Assembly (NCBI GenBank): GCA_947628695.1
Contig: CANRAV010000010.1
Span: 1-64,000 of the forward strand
Origin: an uncultured Clostridia bacterium
Lineage (GTDB): Bacteria > Bacillota > Clostridia > Oscillospirales > CAG-382
Direction: 5' to 3'
Length of the DNA: 64,000 bases
Shown here: piece after piece, positions 8,512 through 18,200 of the stretch
Numbering within the stretch: position 1 is the stretch's first letter
Layout: every line of letters begins with the position of its first letter
Notes under the pieces: generated by a model
Databases searched by the model: none
Told to the model about the DNA's origin: nothing
The model's input: only the letters and a program-made list of their open reading frames with translations
Position numbers and translations under genes: made by a program

Positions 8512-9348
8512 ATGTCGATAAAGCACATGAAAATTTGCTTTTTGGGCGCGGGGAATATTGCCGGCGCCATAATTAACGGGCTTGTTTCAAAGCGTCTTTT
8601 GCCCTCGGATTTTATATACGTTTACGACCTTGACAAGGAGAAATATAAAAGCGACATAATGCAGCACGTCAACTGCTGTGACACAGCTGAGGATGCGGTT
8701 TCCGCGTCCGACTTGGTACTGCTTGCACTAAAGCCTTCTGTCATATCGGGTGCAGTTAAACAGCTCTCGGGTAGCTGCAAGGATTTTGCTGACAAGACCT
8801 ATATTTCCGTGGCTGCCGGCATTTCTTCCGATTTTATCTGTAAGTGCTTCGGCCGTGATGTTCCCGTTATTCGAACCATGCCGAACACTCCGCTCCTTCT
8901 CGGTGCCGGTGCGGTTGCAGTCTCGCACAATGCATATGTTGACGAAAAGGTTTTTCGTTACGTATGCCGTCTGTTTTCCGGCATTGCGGAAATCGCAGTG
9001 GTTGACGAGTCGATGATGAACAGCATTATTTCCGTCAACGGTTCGTCTCCGGCCTATGTTTACCTCTTTTATAAGGCAATGCTTGACGGTGCGGTTGCGC
9101 AGGGGATACCAGCCGACAAGGCGTCACCGCTTATTCTGCAGTCGATAAGAGGTGCTGCCGCCATGATTGAAAGGTCGGGTAAGGACATCGATACGCTTAT
9201 AAAGGACGTCTCTTCTCCCGGAGGTACGACACTTGCTGCGCTTTCCGTGTTTGAAAAAGCGGGATTTACAGGGATAGTTGCCGACGCTATGAATGCCTGC
9301 ACTGTCCGTGCGGAGGAAATGGCAAGGGAAGCCGAAAGCAAGCTGTAA
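8512..9348 (+). CDS. proC: Pyrroline-5-carboxylate reductase
   Basis: This is a 278-aa protein. The N-terminal Rossmann fold begins MKICFLGAGNIAGAIINGL, with the dinucleotide-binding GxGNxA pattern. The C-terminal helical domain has the family motif DVSSPGGTTLAAL. RTMPNTP and GSSPAYVYLF are also typical. It reduces 1-pyrroline-5-carboxylate to L-proline with NAD(P)H, the last step of proline synthesis, in the cytosol. I chose ATG 8512, 14 nt after AGAGGGG. ATG 8527 is a possible alternative, and ATG 8476 adds an implausible Phe-rich lead. The gene has its own promoter and is followed by spoIIM-like and xerD genes. Confidence 0.93.
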   Translation: MSIKHMKICFLGAGNIAGAIINGLVSKRLLPSDFIYVYDLDKEKYKSDIMQHVNCCDTAEDAVSASDLVLLALKPSVISGAVKQLSGSCKDFADKTYISVAAGISSDFICKCFGRDVPVIRTMPNTPLLLGAGAVAVSHNAYVDEKVFRYVCRLFSGIAEIAVVDESMMNSIISVNGSSPAYVYLFYKAMLDGAVAQGIPADKASPLILQSIRGAAAMIERSGKDIDTLIKDVSSPGGTTLAALSVFEKAGFTGIVADAMNACTVRAEEMAREAESKL

Positions 9349-9406
9349 TAAGCTTTTGTAAATGCGCATAATGTATTATTGTAAAACTGCTTCGGAGGTT
9401 TTTGCA

Positions 9407-10003
9407 ATGATACAAACCGATTTTACTGAGAAGGCGCTTGTCCCTTACGAACCGGCGGTAATTTCCGAGCCTTTGGCAGAAGGAAGCTTATTTGACAGAC
9501 TTTTTGACGCCCGCAAAGGCAATTACTTCGTCTTTCTGGGGCTGTTCTTTTTGTCATCCGCCTTTGCAAGGTGTGTGTCCGCCTTTAACCCGGGTGTTGC
9601 GGCTTTGCTTTACGCAGACGCCGGCGCGGCCACTGCAGGCGGTGCGTCTGCGCTGCTTCTGCGTTTTCTGCTGCAGCATGCGGCGCTTATTTTGACTGCG
9701 TTTTTGTCGGGCTTTACGCCCTTTGCACTGCCTGTTGCGCTTTTTTCGGCCGTGCACAACTTCTTCGGCATTTCATTCTTTTATTTTGCCGTAACAGCGG
9801 ATATTAACTTTGACCTTTACGTCGGGCTTTCGGTTTTGCTGTCTCTTTCGCTTATCGCCGCGACAGGTATACTTTTTTATACAGAGGTGTTATTTCTTCA
9901 GCACGGGAAAGGCGTTTTTCACTACCTTATTTACGCTTTTCTGTTTTTGCTTTACCCGTCTGTCATCTATTTTGTTTTGCGTTACCTTTTGACAATTATT
10001 TGA
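9407..10003 (+). CDS. Multi-pass membrane protein, possible SpoIIM-like
   Basis: This 198-aa protein has a soluble N-terminal segment of about 35 residues and then five probable transmembrane helices. Size and helix number match stage II sporulation protein M, part of the engulfment machinery with SpoIID and SpoIIP. A SpoIIM gene commonly precedes xerD in Firmicutes, and xerD starts 21 nt downstream here. Sequence motifs alone are too weak to be sure, so the assignment rests mainly on topology and gene order. ATG at 9407 follows CGGAGG. The in-frame ATG at 9362 has no such site. Confidence 0.45.
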   Translation: MIQTDFTEKALVPYEPAVISEPLAEGSLFDRLFDARKGNYFVFLGLFFLSSAFARCVSAFNPGVAALLYADAGAATAGGASALLLRFLLQHAALILTAFLSGFTPFALPVALFSAVHNFFGISFFYFAVTADINFDLYVGLSVLLSLSLIAATGILFYTEVLFLQHGKGVFHYLIYAFLFLLYPSVIYFVLRYLLTII

Positions 10004-10024
10004 TTTTGAAACGGAGCTTTATTT

Positions 10025-10942
10025 ATGGTTGCTGTAAAATCTTCCACAAGCATGCTTAAAGCACAATTTGATGAATTTTTACGTTTTCAGAAAAATACAA
10101 AGAAGGCTTCCTCCAACACTTTGCAGGCTTACATACGCGACCTGTCGAAGTTTATGGATTATATAAGTGTTAAGTACGGCTGTCAGTCCGTCGATCAGAT
10201 AACTACGGAAATCGTAAGGAACTTTAAGCAGGAGATGAATTTAAACGGCTTCTCGCCCTCTACGGTTTCAAGGACTCTGTCGGCTGTGCGCAGCATGATG
10301 CAGTATTACGTTTCGACCGGTGCTTTGGAGTTCAATCCCGCGCGTGAGATACACAACGACAAGACGGACGCACGTCCGCCCGTTGTTCTTACCAAGGAAG
10401 AGGTGGTGCGTCTTCTTGCACAGCCCTCCGGGAACGACAGCAAAAGCATCAGGGACAAGGCTATACTGGAGCTGCTTTATGCAACCGGCATAAAGGCGTC
10501 GGAGCTTATAGATCTCAACGTTGGGGACGTAAACCTGCAGCTTGCCTTTGTAAAATGCGAAAAGGGCGAGAAGGCGCGTGTAATACCGCTGTACCCTATT
10601 GCGGTAAAAGCCCTTGCGGAGTATATAAACAGCGCCCGAAAGATGCTTATATTTAATCCGAACGAGCGCGCACTGTTCGTGAATTTGTCCGGTGAAAGGA
10701 TGACCAGGCAGGGGCTTTGGAAGCTTTTGAAGGTGTACGCCTCCGAGGCGCGTATTTTTACCGACATTACGCCGCACACGCTGCGTCACTCTTTTGCGGC
10801 GCACCTGCTTGAGAACGGGGCGGACATACGGGAGATACAGGAGATACTCGGGCATTCCGACATTTCGTCGACACAGCGATATGCGCATTTCCTGAAGGAA
10901 CATCACAGGAAAAACTACATGCAGTTTCATCCCCGTGCGTAG
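10025..10942 (+). CDS. xerD: Tyrosine recombinase, XerD-like
   Basis: This is a 305-aa protein. An N-terminal SAM-like core-binding domain (about 1-95) is followed by a catalytic domain (about 115-300). HTLRHSFAAHLLENGAD gives the His-x-x-Arg pair, and LGHSDISSTQRYAH gives the last His and the nucleophile Tyr. XerD-type proteins resolve chromosome dimers at dif. At the first catalytic arginine, where XerD usually reads TGLRVSEL, this protein reads TGIKASEL, so Arg I is Lys. No phage or element genes surround it, so a chromosomal Xer role is likely. It is downstream of the SpoIIM-like gene, as in many Firmicutes. Confidence 0.85.
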   Translation: MVAVKSSTSMLKAQFDEFLRFQKNTKKASSNTLQAYIRDLSKFMDYISVKYGCQSVDQITTEIVRNFKQEMNLNGFSPSTVSRTLSAVRSMMQYYVSTGALEFNPAREIHNDKTDARPPVVLTKEEVVRLLAQPSGNDSKSIRDKAILELLYATGIKASELIDLNVGDVNLQLAFVKCEKGEKARVIPLYPIAVKALAEYINSARKMLIFNPNERALFVNLSGERMTRQGLWKLLKVYASEARIFTDITPHTLRHSFAAHLLENGADIREIQEILGHSDISSTQRYAHFLKEHHRKNYMQFHPRA

Positions 10943-10968
10943 CTTATTCAAATAAGAAGAGGTAAAAA

Positions 10969-11970
10969 GTGAGTTTTTTTGACAGAGTTACCGGCAACAA
11001 AACGAGAGAAGAAGACCTGCCGGAGGAGAAGGCACGGTTTGTAGACGGCAAGTTCGGTTTTGTTTCGTTCTTTAAGCTTGCCTTCCACAGGGTGGGGAAT
11101 CTGTGCAAGCTTAACCTTTTGATCCTGCTTATGATTTCCCCCATAATATTTACGCTTTTCGGGTTTTCCGGAAGCTTTTTTGCTTGGCAGATATCGGATA
11201 CGGCCTTTTCTCCCACCTCTGCCGTTTTTCCCAACTATCAGGGCATAGCGGCCTACGAAAGCGGAAGTGCGTTTGAGGGGCTTCAAACGACTTTTTCCTT
11301 CCTCACGACGGTAAACATTGACAACACCGCAACAACGGTGCTTAAATGGCTTGGCATTATCGTTGTGTTCCTGTTCGGGCCTATGAACGTCGGATGCACC
11401 TATGTGCTTCGCAACACCGTCAAAGAGGAGCATGTCTTCCTTTGGCAGGACTTTTTCTACGCTATAAAGAAAAATTTCAAGCAGGCTATGATATTCGGCG
11501 TGCTGGACTGCGTTTTTATAGCGGCTATAGTTTACGCACTTCCTTTTTATTACTCCAATGCAAACACCTTCGCCATAAAGATGCTTTTTGCGGCGATGAT
11601 AATGATAGCTCTGCTGTATTTTGTCATGCGCATCTACATCTATTTGATGATAGTTACGTTTGATTTAAGCTTCAGAAAGCTGTTTAAATACGCGTTTATA
11701 CTGACAACCGCCGGGATAAAGCGCACTCTTGTTATGCTTTTGGGGCTTGCGCTGCTGTTCCTTGCAAGCGTTTACCTTGTGATTCTTCTGCGTGGCTTCG
11801 GTATGGTTCTTTTCTTCATCTTCCTGCTTGCTTTTGCGTATTTAATTTGCATATATTGCTCTTACCCGGTCATGAAAAAATATATGATTGACCCGTTTTA
11901 TGACGAGGACGGAAGCATGAAGGAAGACGAACCGGACGGCGAAGGGAAAGAGCAGCCCTCTGTCTCTTAG
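10969..11970 (+). CDS. YesL/DUF624-like membrane protein
   Basis: This is a 333-aa protein with about six transmembrane helices and an acidic C-terminal tail of about 30 residues. The segment GCTYVLRNTVKEEHVFLWQD, followed by FFYAIKKNFKQA, is typical of DUF624 (YesL) proteins, which often accompany carbohydrate transporters but have no settled function. The start is GTG at 10969, 6 nt after AAGAGGT. It follows xerD by 26 nt and ends before a strong terminator, so it is the last gene of a proC- or xerD-led unit. Confidence 0.6.
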   Translation: MSFFDRVTGNKTREEDLPEEKARFVDGKFGFVSFFKLAFHRVGNLCKLNLLILLMISPIIFTLFGFSGSFFAWQISDTAFSPTSAVFPNYQGIAAYESGSAFEGLQTTFSFLTTVNIDNTATTVLKWLGIIVVFLFGPMNVGCTYVLRNTVKEEHVFLWQDFFYAIKKNFKQAMIFGVLDCVFIAAIVYALPFYYSNANTFAIKMLFAAMIMIALLYFVMRIYIYLMIVTFDLSFRKLFKYAFILTTAGIKRTLVMLLGLALLFLASVYLVILLRGFGMVLFFIFLLAFAYLICIYCSYPVMKKYMIDPFYDEDGSMKEDEPDGEGKEQPSVS

Positions 11971-11998
11971 GTAATTTTCCGGTTAAGTAAAACAATTA

Positions 11999-12038
11999 AA
12001 GGTCCGTGAAGGCAAAATAGCTTTCACGGGCCTTTTTT
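11999..12038 (+). terminator. Intrinsic terminator after the YesL-like gene
   Basis: A stem of about 14 bp pairs AAGGTCCGTGAA (11999-12010) with TTCACGGGCCTT (12023-12034), with one G-U pair. An extended GGC/GCT base around an A-rich loop and a run of six T complete it. Confidence 0.9.
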
Positions 12039-12040
12039 CA

Positions 12041-12396
12041 AGCATAAAAATCTGCGTTTTCCCATAAAGATTTTATTATAGCCGGTCTTTTACAAAAATA
12101 TTCATTCAGGCAGATTTTGCACCAAAACCCGATTTTAAGATTTAAAAGGAAATTTTTGACAAAAACAGCTTCGAAAAAGGCATTAACGCCGGCAAAACCG
12201 TGCGCTGTATGGTTTGCATTGCCGAAAAATGCTATCAGGTCGCAAAGTCGAAAAATGACGCCTAAAAAAACACCGAATTTTGCGTAATATCGCAAACTTT
12301 TTACTGCGATTTTAACTGCCGTATTTGTATTTTTATGTATCTCTGCAGGCAAAAAAGGGCAAACTTGTTTTGCAAATCTTTTGCGGAGGTGCAGCA
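12041..12396. other. Non-coding region ahead of sigG
   Basis: About 355 bp hold no convincing gene. A minus-strand open frame here has no ribosome-binding site and reads antisense into sigG. A short inverted repeat, TTTGCG (12279-12284) with CGCAAA (12291-12296), lies 100 bp before sigG. In Bacillus sigG is transcribed by forespore sigma factors. I could not identify such a promoter with confidence. Confidence 0.5.
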
Positions 12397-13167
12397 ATGT
12401 ACAATAAGGTTGACATAAGCGGCATAAACACTTCGAATCTTTCGGTGCTTTCGGCAGAAGAAAAGCAAGAGCTGCTTGAAAAAGCGTCGAAAGGGGACAA
12501 AGACGCGCGAAACAGACTGATAAACGGGAATTTACGCCTTGTTTTAAGCGTAGTGCAGGGCTTCGCCTGCAGAGGCGAAAACCCTGACGACCTGTTTCAA
12601 GTCGGCTGCATAGGCCTTATGAAGGCAATTGACAACTTTGACCTTTCGCTTAACGTAAAGTTCTCAACCTATGCTGTCCCGCTTATAGCCGGCGAGATGA
12701 GGAGATATATAAGAGACAACAACTCCATCAGAGTTTCGCGTTCTCTGCGCGACCTTGCGTATAAAACACTCCAAACGCGTGAGGAATTGTCCGGAAAGCT
12801 TCAGAGAGAGCCGACAATAGAGGAAATTTCAACCGCAATGCAGGCGCCGAAATCGGATATAATAAACTCTTTAGAGGCAATTTCAGCTCCCGTCTCCATT
12901 TACGAGCCAGTTTATTCCGACGGTGCGGATTCCGTGTACCTTTTAGACCAAATCAAGGACACCAAAAACACAGACGAATCCTGGATAAACAGCATAGCCC
13001 TTACGGACGCGATAAAAAAGTTGGACAAAAGGGAGCAGAAGATACTTGCCCTTCGTTTTTTCCGCGGAAAAACCCAAACAGAGGTCGCCGGAGAGATCGG
13101 AATTTCGCAGGCACAGGTCAGCAGAATTGAAAAAAGCGCCATCGAAAAGGTGAAACTGCAGATATAA
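12397..13167 (+). CDS. sigG: Sporulation sigma factor SigG
   Basis: This 256-aa protein matches the late forespore sigma factor along its whole length. The N-terminus YNKVDISGINTSNLSVLS and region 2 (NGNLRLVLSVVQ, DLFQVGCIGLMKAIDNFDLS, VKFSTYAVPLIAGEMRRY) are nearly those of Bacillus SigG. Region 3 is present. Region 4 ends GKTQTEVAGEIGISQAQVSR. SigG directs transcription in the engulfed forespore. ATG at 12397 follows GCGGAGGTG. The spoIIGA-sigE genes that often precede sigG in clostridia are absent. The gene is direct evidence for a spore-forming ancestry. Confidence 0.95.
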   Translation: MYNKVDISGINTSNLSVLSAEEKQELLEKASKGDKDARNRLINGNLRLVLSVVQGFACRGENPDDLFQVGCIGLMKAIDNFDLSLNVKFSTYAVPLIAGEMRRYIRDNNSIRVSRSLRDLAYKTLQTREELSGKLQREPTIEEISTAMQAPKSDIINSLEAISAPVSIYEPVYSDGADSVYLLDQIKDTKNTDESWINSIALTDAIKKLDKREQKILALRFFRGKTQTEVAGEIGISQAQVSRIEKSAIEKVKLQI

Positions 13168-13287
13168 AACAGGGTCAATTTTAAATCTTTTTCGGGTGCT
13201 ATTAGCAAAAACATTACTTTTTATGGGTTTATACGGTTTACGTAATGTGTATCGACACGATTCGACATTTGTTAACAAAAAATTGTG

Positions 13288-13315
13288 TTGACTATTATTT
13301 TTTTAGTGCTATCAT
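13288..13315 (+). promoter_or_regulatory. Promoter ahead of the small unknown gene
   Basis: TTGACT (13288-13293) and TATCAT (13310-13315) are 16 bp apart. The leader to the next start codon is unusually long, about 130 nt, with no structure I can name. Confidence 0.45.
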
Positions 13316-13451
13316 AAAATTAGAAAAACAAATCAAAGAAAAGCTTTTTTGCGCAAAGAATCCTTGATTCGACAAATTAATTATACTTCTTGTAGTAGTA
13401 TTGATAAAGACAAACCATTTGGTTAAAAATTTTAAGAAAGGAGCCGGTTTG

Positions 13452-13838
13452 ATGACAAGAATCAGGACCTACAAGAATTACACACTGCTGTACGATGCAC
13501 ACAGGGAGGACGGTGGATATCTATTTTCCATCGAAAAAAGCGGCAACTCGGGGATCGAGAAAAGCACTTACTTCGTCCACGGATCGGAGCATGAATTTAA
13601 TGATCTTCTCTTCCGACTTTGGAGAAGCGGCGTAACTCCGATGAGCCTCGTTTACATTTTGGAAGACGAGGGTTACATCCCGAGAGAGGTCGACAACGAA
13701 ACCGGTGAGATTAAACCTCTTGTACACATCGTAAAAAGAAGGCAAAAGAAGTTTGTGCCCGAAACAGACAGTCCTTTGGCCTTCCTACCTAAGAACTTCG
13801 CGTCGATAGGCAATGAGCCGGAAGGCAAAGACAAGTAA
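13452..13838 (+). CDS. Small protein of unknown function
   Basis: This is a 128-aa soluble, basic protein. It contains YTLLYDAHREDGGYLFSIEK and LLFRLWRSGVTPMSLVYILE, then a Lys/Arg-rich tail. There is no signal peptide or membrane helix. It resembles small conserved clostridial proteins of the DUF6514 sort in size and start, but I cannot assign a family safely. ATG at 13452 follows AAAGGAG. It has its own promoter and terminator, so it is a single-gene unit between sigG and the pyrimidine operon. Confidence 0.6.
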   Translation: MTRIRTYKNYTLLYDAHREDGGYLFSIEKSGNSGIEKSTYFVHGSEHEFNDLLFRLWRSGVTPMSLVYILEDEGYIPREVDNETGEIKPLVHIVKRRQKKFVPETDSPLAFLPKNFASIGNEPEGKDK

Positions 13839-13864
13839 GCTTTGTCCCTTCCGCTTGCCGCAAA

Positions 13865-13907
13865 ACCGTCTGCCGCGTACTGCGCGCGGCAGGCGGTCTT
13901 TGCTTTT
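13865..13907 (+). terminator. Intrinsic terminator after the small unknown gene
   Basis: CCGTCTGCCGCG (13866-13877) pairs with CGCGGCAGGCGG (13885-13896), with one G-U pair and a short loop. CTTTGCTTTT follows. Confidence 0.85.
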
Positions 13908-13966
13908 AAACAGCAGTATGCATAAAAATATTTACAGCGCTTTCTTTCAAATATTGAAAACTACCA

Positions 13967-13995
13967 TTGACAACGCCGATGCTAAATGGTATAAT
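13967..13995 (+). promoter_or_regulatory. Promoter of the pyrimidine operon
   Basis: TTGACA (13967-13972) and TATAAT (13990-13995) are a consensus pair with a 17-bp spacer. The leader to pyrC is only about 60 nt and shows no PyrR-type attenuator, so control is probably not by PyrR anti-terminator switching at this site. Confidence 0.85.
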
Positions 13996-14062
13996 ATCCG
14001 TAACATTTCGGCAGATGACGCTTGCGTCTTTTTTGAGTACTGCGGAAGGGTGGTTTCATTTG

Positions 14063-15274
14063 ATGCTGAAAAACGGATGTGGAAATAGCTTTGCCGTATC
14101 GGACGGTTCCACCGTCGTTTTTCGTGATTTTCTTTCAAAGGACGCCACACTTTCCGGTTTTTTATCTCCAGAATATTCTTTATTTCCCGGCTTTTGCGAT
14201 GTGCATGTTCATTTTCGCGAGCCGGGTTTTTCTTATAAAGAGACTATAGAAAGCGGCTCTATGGCGGCAGCACACGGTGGATATACGGCTGTTTGTACCA
14301 TGCCTAATTTAAACCCGGTTCCCGACTGTACGGAAAGTCTGGCGGTGGAAGAAAAGGCAATTTCCGACTGCGGGATTATCAACGTCTACCCCTACGGCGC
14401 CGTCACCGTGGGCGAAAAGGGAGAAAGGCTTTCCGATATAGAGGGCATGAAGGGGCGCGTCGTCGCCTTTTCCGACGACGGAAGGGGTATTCAAAGCGCT
14501 TCCTTAATGCGGGAGGCCATGGTTGCCGCAAAGGCTGCGGGGAAAATAATAGCGGCGCATTGCGAGGACAATTCGCTGCTTTGCGGCGGCTATATCAACG
14601 CGGGGAAATACGCCGCCTCACACGGGCACGCCGGCATTTGCGCGGAGAGTGAGTGGCGACCTATAGAGCGCGACCTGAAGCTTGCGGCCGAAACCGGCTG
14701 TGCCTATCACGTCTGCCACATTTCCACTGCCGAAAGCGTAAGCCTTATTCGAAAGGCCAAGGCGGAAGGCGTCAATGTGACCTGCGAGACTGCGCCGCAT
14801 TACCTGATACTGGACGACGGATGCCTTGAAGAAGACGGCCGTTTTAAAATGAACCCTCCGCTTCGTTCCGAAAGGGACAGGGAGGCGCTTATAGAGGGAA
14901 TAACAGACGGCACAATCGACATGATAGCTACGGACCACGCGCCGCATTCCGCAGAGGAGAAGTCAAAGGGGCTTGCAGGCAGTGCGTTTGGCGTTGTGGG
15001 GCTGGAAACGGCCTTCCCTGCGCTTTATACGTATCTTGTGAAAACGGGGACGGTAAGCCTCTACAAGCTTATGGAGCTGCTTGTTTACAACCCGAGGAAG
15101 AGGTTCGGCATACCGCTTGGCATCGATTTTTCGGTTTGGGATCTGAGTAAGGCGTACAGGGTAGACCCCGAAAGCTTCCTGTCAAAGGGCAGGTCAACGC
15201 CCTTTGCGGGTATGGAGCTTTACGGAAAGTGTCTGCTTACCGTCTGCGGCGGCAGGGTAGTTTACAAAGGATAA
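14063..15274 (+). CDS. pyrC: Dihydroorotase
   Basis: This is a 403-aa amidohydrolase of the class I (metal-dependent, bacterial pyrC) type. The metal-binding start is FCDVHVHFREPGF (about residues 45-57). Further metal or substrate residues occur in AAHCEDN, YHVCHIST and MIATDHAPHS. It closes carbamoyl-aspartate to dihydroorotate, the third step of pyrimidine synthesis. ATG at 14063 was chosen because the longer frame to 13967 would start inside the promoter. It is the first gene of an eight-gene operon. Confidence 0.95.
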   Translation: MLKNGCGNSFAVSDGSTVVFRDFLSKDATLSGFLSPEYSLFPGFCDVHVHFREPGFSYKETIESGSMAAAHGGYTAVCTMPNLNPVPDCTESLAVEEKAISDCGIINVYPYGAVTVGEKGERLSDIEGMKGRVVAFSDDGRGIQSASLMREAMVAAKAAGKIIAAHCEDNSLLCGGYINAGKYAASHGHAGICAESEWRPIERDLKLAAETGCAYHVCHISTAESVSLIRKAKAEGVNVTCETAPHYLILDDGCLEEDGRFKMNPPLRSERDREALIEGITDGTIDMIATDHAPHSAEEKSKGLAGSAFGVVGLETAFPALYTYLVKTGTVSLYKLMELLVYNPRKRFGIPLGIDFSVWDLSKAYRVDPESFLSKGRSTPFAGMELYGKCLLTVCGGRVVYKG

Positions 15275-15294
15275 CACAGAATAAGAGGTATAAA

Positions 15295-18200
15295 ATGGCT
15301 AAGAGAACGGACATCAAAAAAGTAATGATAATAGGATCCGGCCCTATAGTAATCGGGCAGGCGGCGGAGTTTGACTACGCCGGCACACAGGCGTGCCTTG
15401 CCTTGAAGGAGGAGGGCTACGAGGTCGTTCTGGTAAACTCCAACCCCGCTACGATTATGACGGATACTACGATCGCCGACAAGGTTTATATGGAGCCTTT
15501 GACGCTTGAATACGTCGCAAAGATACTTCGATATGAAAGGCCGGACGCCATTGTGCCCGGCATAGGCGGTCAGACAGGGCTTAATCTTGCCATGCAGCTT
15601 GAGAAAAAGGGCGTGCTTAAAGAGTGCGGGACAGAGCTTTTGGGCACGGACAGCCGCAGCATAGAGCGTGCCGAGGACAGGGAGCTTTTTAAAGAGCTTT
15701 GCCAGTCGATAGGCGAGCCGGTCATTCCCTCCGAAATCACTTACGGCATAGAGGAGGCTAAAGCAGCTGCCGAAAGAATCGGCTACCCCGTTGTGCTTAG
15801 GCCCGCGTTTACTCTCGGCGGTACGGGCGGCGGTTTTGCCAACGACGAAGAAGAGCTTGTCGATATAGGGCTTAACGCCTTCAAGCTGTCCCCGGTTCAT
15901 CAGGTGCTTGTGGAGAAAAGCGTAAAGGGCTATAAGGAGATAGAGTTTGAGGTTATGCGTGACTCGAACGATCACGCAATAACCATCTGCGGCATGGAAA
16001 ACATAGACCCCGTAGGTGTACACACTGGTGACTCTATTGTCGTAGCGCCGATAATGACGCTGAGTGACAGCGACCTTAAAATGCTTAACGACAGCGCGAT
16101 AAAGATAATAAAAGAGCTTAAAATAGAAGGCGGCTGCAACGTTCAGTTTGCCCTTAACCCTTCAAGCAGCGAGTATTTCCTCATCGAAGTCAATCCTCGC
16201 GTTTCGCGCTCTTCCGCGCTCGCCTCCAAGGCAAGCGGCTATCCGATAGCGCGCGTCACTGCGAAGATAGCCCTCGGCATGGCGCTTGAGGACATAACCG
16301 TTGCAAACACCAACGCTGCGTTCGAGCCGTCTCTTGACTATGTCGTGGCAAAGCTTCCCCGATTCCCGTTTGACAAGTTCACCGGGGCTCCGAATACGCT
16401 TGGCACGCAGATGAAGGCAACCGGCGAGGTCATGGGTATAGGCTCTACCTTGGAGGAGTGCCTGCTTAAGTCCGTGCGCTCGCTTGAGACGGGCGTGTGC
16501 CATTTCCGTCTCTCTAAGTTCGACGGTTTTGAAACAGAGGCACTGTTTGACTATATAAGCGAGTTTAAGGACGACAACGTCTTTGCGATAGCAGAGCTGT
16601 TCCGTCGCGGTGCGGACGTCAAGGCAATTCACGACGTCACCATGATAACCGATTATTTCCTTGAATCAATCAAGAAAATAGTGCAGGCCGAAAGCGCGAT
16701 TGCGGAAAAGCCGTTTGACAAGGATACTCTCTTAACGGCTAAAAAGACGGGCTTTTCGGACAAGTACATCGCCTTCCTTTGGGGTACGGACGAGGAAAAG
16801 GTTTACGCCTTTAGGAAGACCGAGGGGATCTTTCCCGTTTACCGCATGGTTGACACCTGTCACACGGGCGCTTATATACCGTATTTCTACTCGTCTTACG
16901 AGGACGAAAATTCCTCCGTGCTGACGGATAAGAAAAAGCTTGTGGTTCTGGGTGCAGGGCCCATAAGAATAGGGCAGGGCGTGGAATTTGACTACTCCAC
17001 GGTGCATGCGGTTACTACCATTAAAAAGTCCGGCTACGAAGCGATAATAATAAACAACAACCCGGAAACGGTTTCGACGGACTACACCACTGCGGATAAG
17101 CTGTATTTCGAGCCGCTTACTCCCGAAGACGTGATGAATATAATTGAGTTTGAAAAGCCGGAGGGCGTTATAGCCTCCCTCGGCGGACAAACGGCTATTA
17201 ACCTTGCCGCACCGCTTATGGAACGCGGCGTGCGGATAATAGGCACCGACTGTGAGGCAATAGAACGCGCGGAGAACCGCGACAGCTTTGAAAAGATACT
17301 TTCCGACCTCAATATTCCGCAGCCCAAGGGCAAGGCAGTTACAAGCATAGAGGCGGGCGTCGCCGCTGCGGAGGAGATAGGCTATCCGGTTCTTGTTCGC
17401 CCAAGCTTTGTCCTCGGCGGCAGAGCTATGCAGATAGTCGCAAACGAAAGCCAGCTTAGAAGGTACCTGAAGACAGCCGTGGAGATTGACGAGGACAAGC
17501 CCGTCCTTGTCGACAAATATATCGAGGGCAAGGAGGTTGAGGTTGACGCCATATGCGACGGAAGGGATGTCTTCGTCCCCGGCATAATGGAGCTTGTGGA
17601 ACGCACCGGCATCCACAGCGGCGACTCTATAAGCGTTTATCCCACCTTCAGCATTTCCGACAGGGTCAAGGGCGTAATCCTGCAGTACGCCAAAAAACTG
17701 GGGTTGGGCCTTGGCATTGTGGGGCTTTACAACATCCAGTTCATTGTTGACAAAAGCGACAACGTCTATATTATCGAGGTCAACCCGCGTTCCTCAAGGA
17801 CGGTTCCGTTCCTTTCAAAGGCAACGGGTTACAGCCTTGCAGATATAGCAACCGAGGTTATAATGGGCAGAAGCCTTAAAGAGCAGGGCATTTTCGACAT
17901 ATATCCGACGGAGAAGAAGCGCTGGTACGTGAAGGTTCCTGTGTTCTCCTTCAACAAGATACGCGGGCTGGACGCGTATCTTTCCCCGGAGATGAAGTCG
18001 ACTGGTGAGGCGATAGGCTATGACGGTAAGCTGAACCGTGCGCTGTACAAGGCGCTTCAGGCGTCCGGCATGCGCCTGCAGAACTACGGCACCGTGTTCG
18101 CTACCATCTCCGACAAGGACAAAGAGGAGGCGCTTCCACTTATGCGCCGCTTCTACAACCTGGGCTTTAATATAGAGGCAACAACCGGCACTGCGCAGTT

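Noticed and set aside
10025..10942. Integrase of a mobile element
   Set aside because: No attachment-site repeats, tRNA or element genes surround it; the SpoIIM-like neighbour favours a chromosomal Xer recombinase.
12038..12397. 119-codon minus-strand frame upstream of sigG
   Set aside because: It would begin at the sigG start region, has no Shine-Dalgarno site and shows no recognisable protein features.
13996..14062. PyrR-type attenuator ahead of pyrC
   Set aside because: The leader is only about 60 nt and I find neither the PyrR-binding loop nor terminator/anti-terminator pairs.
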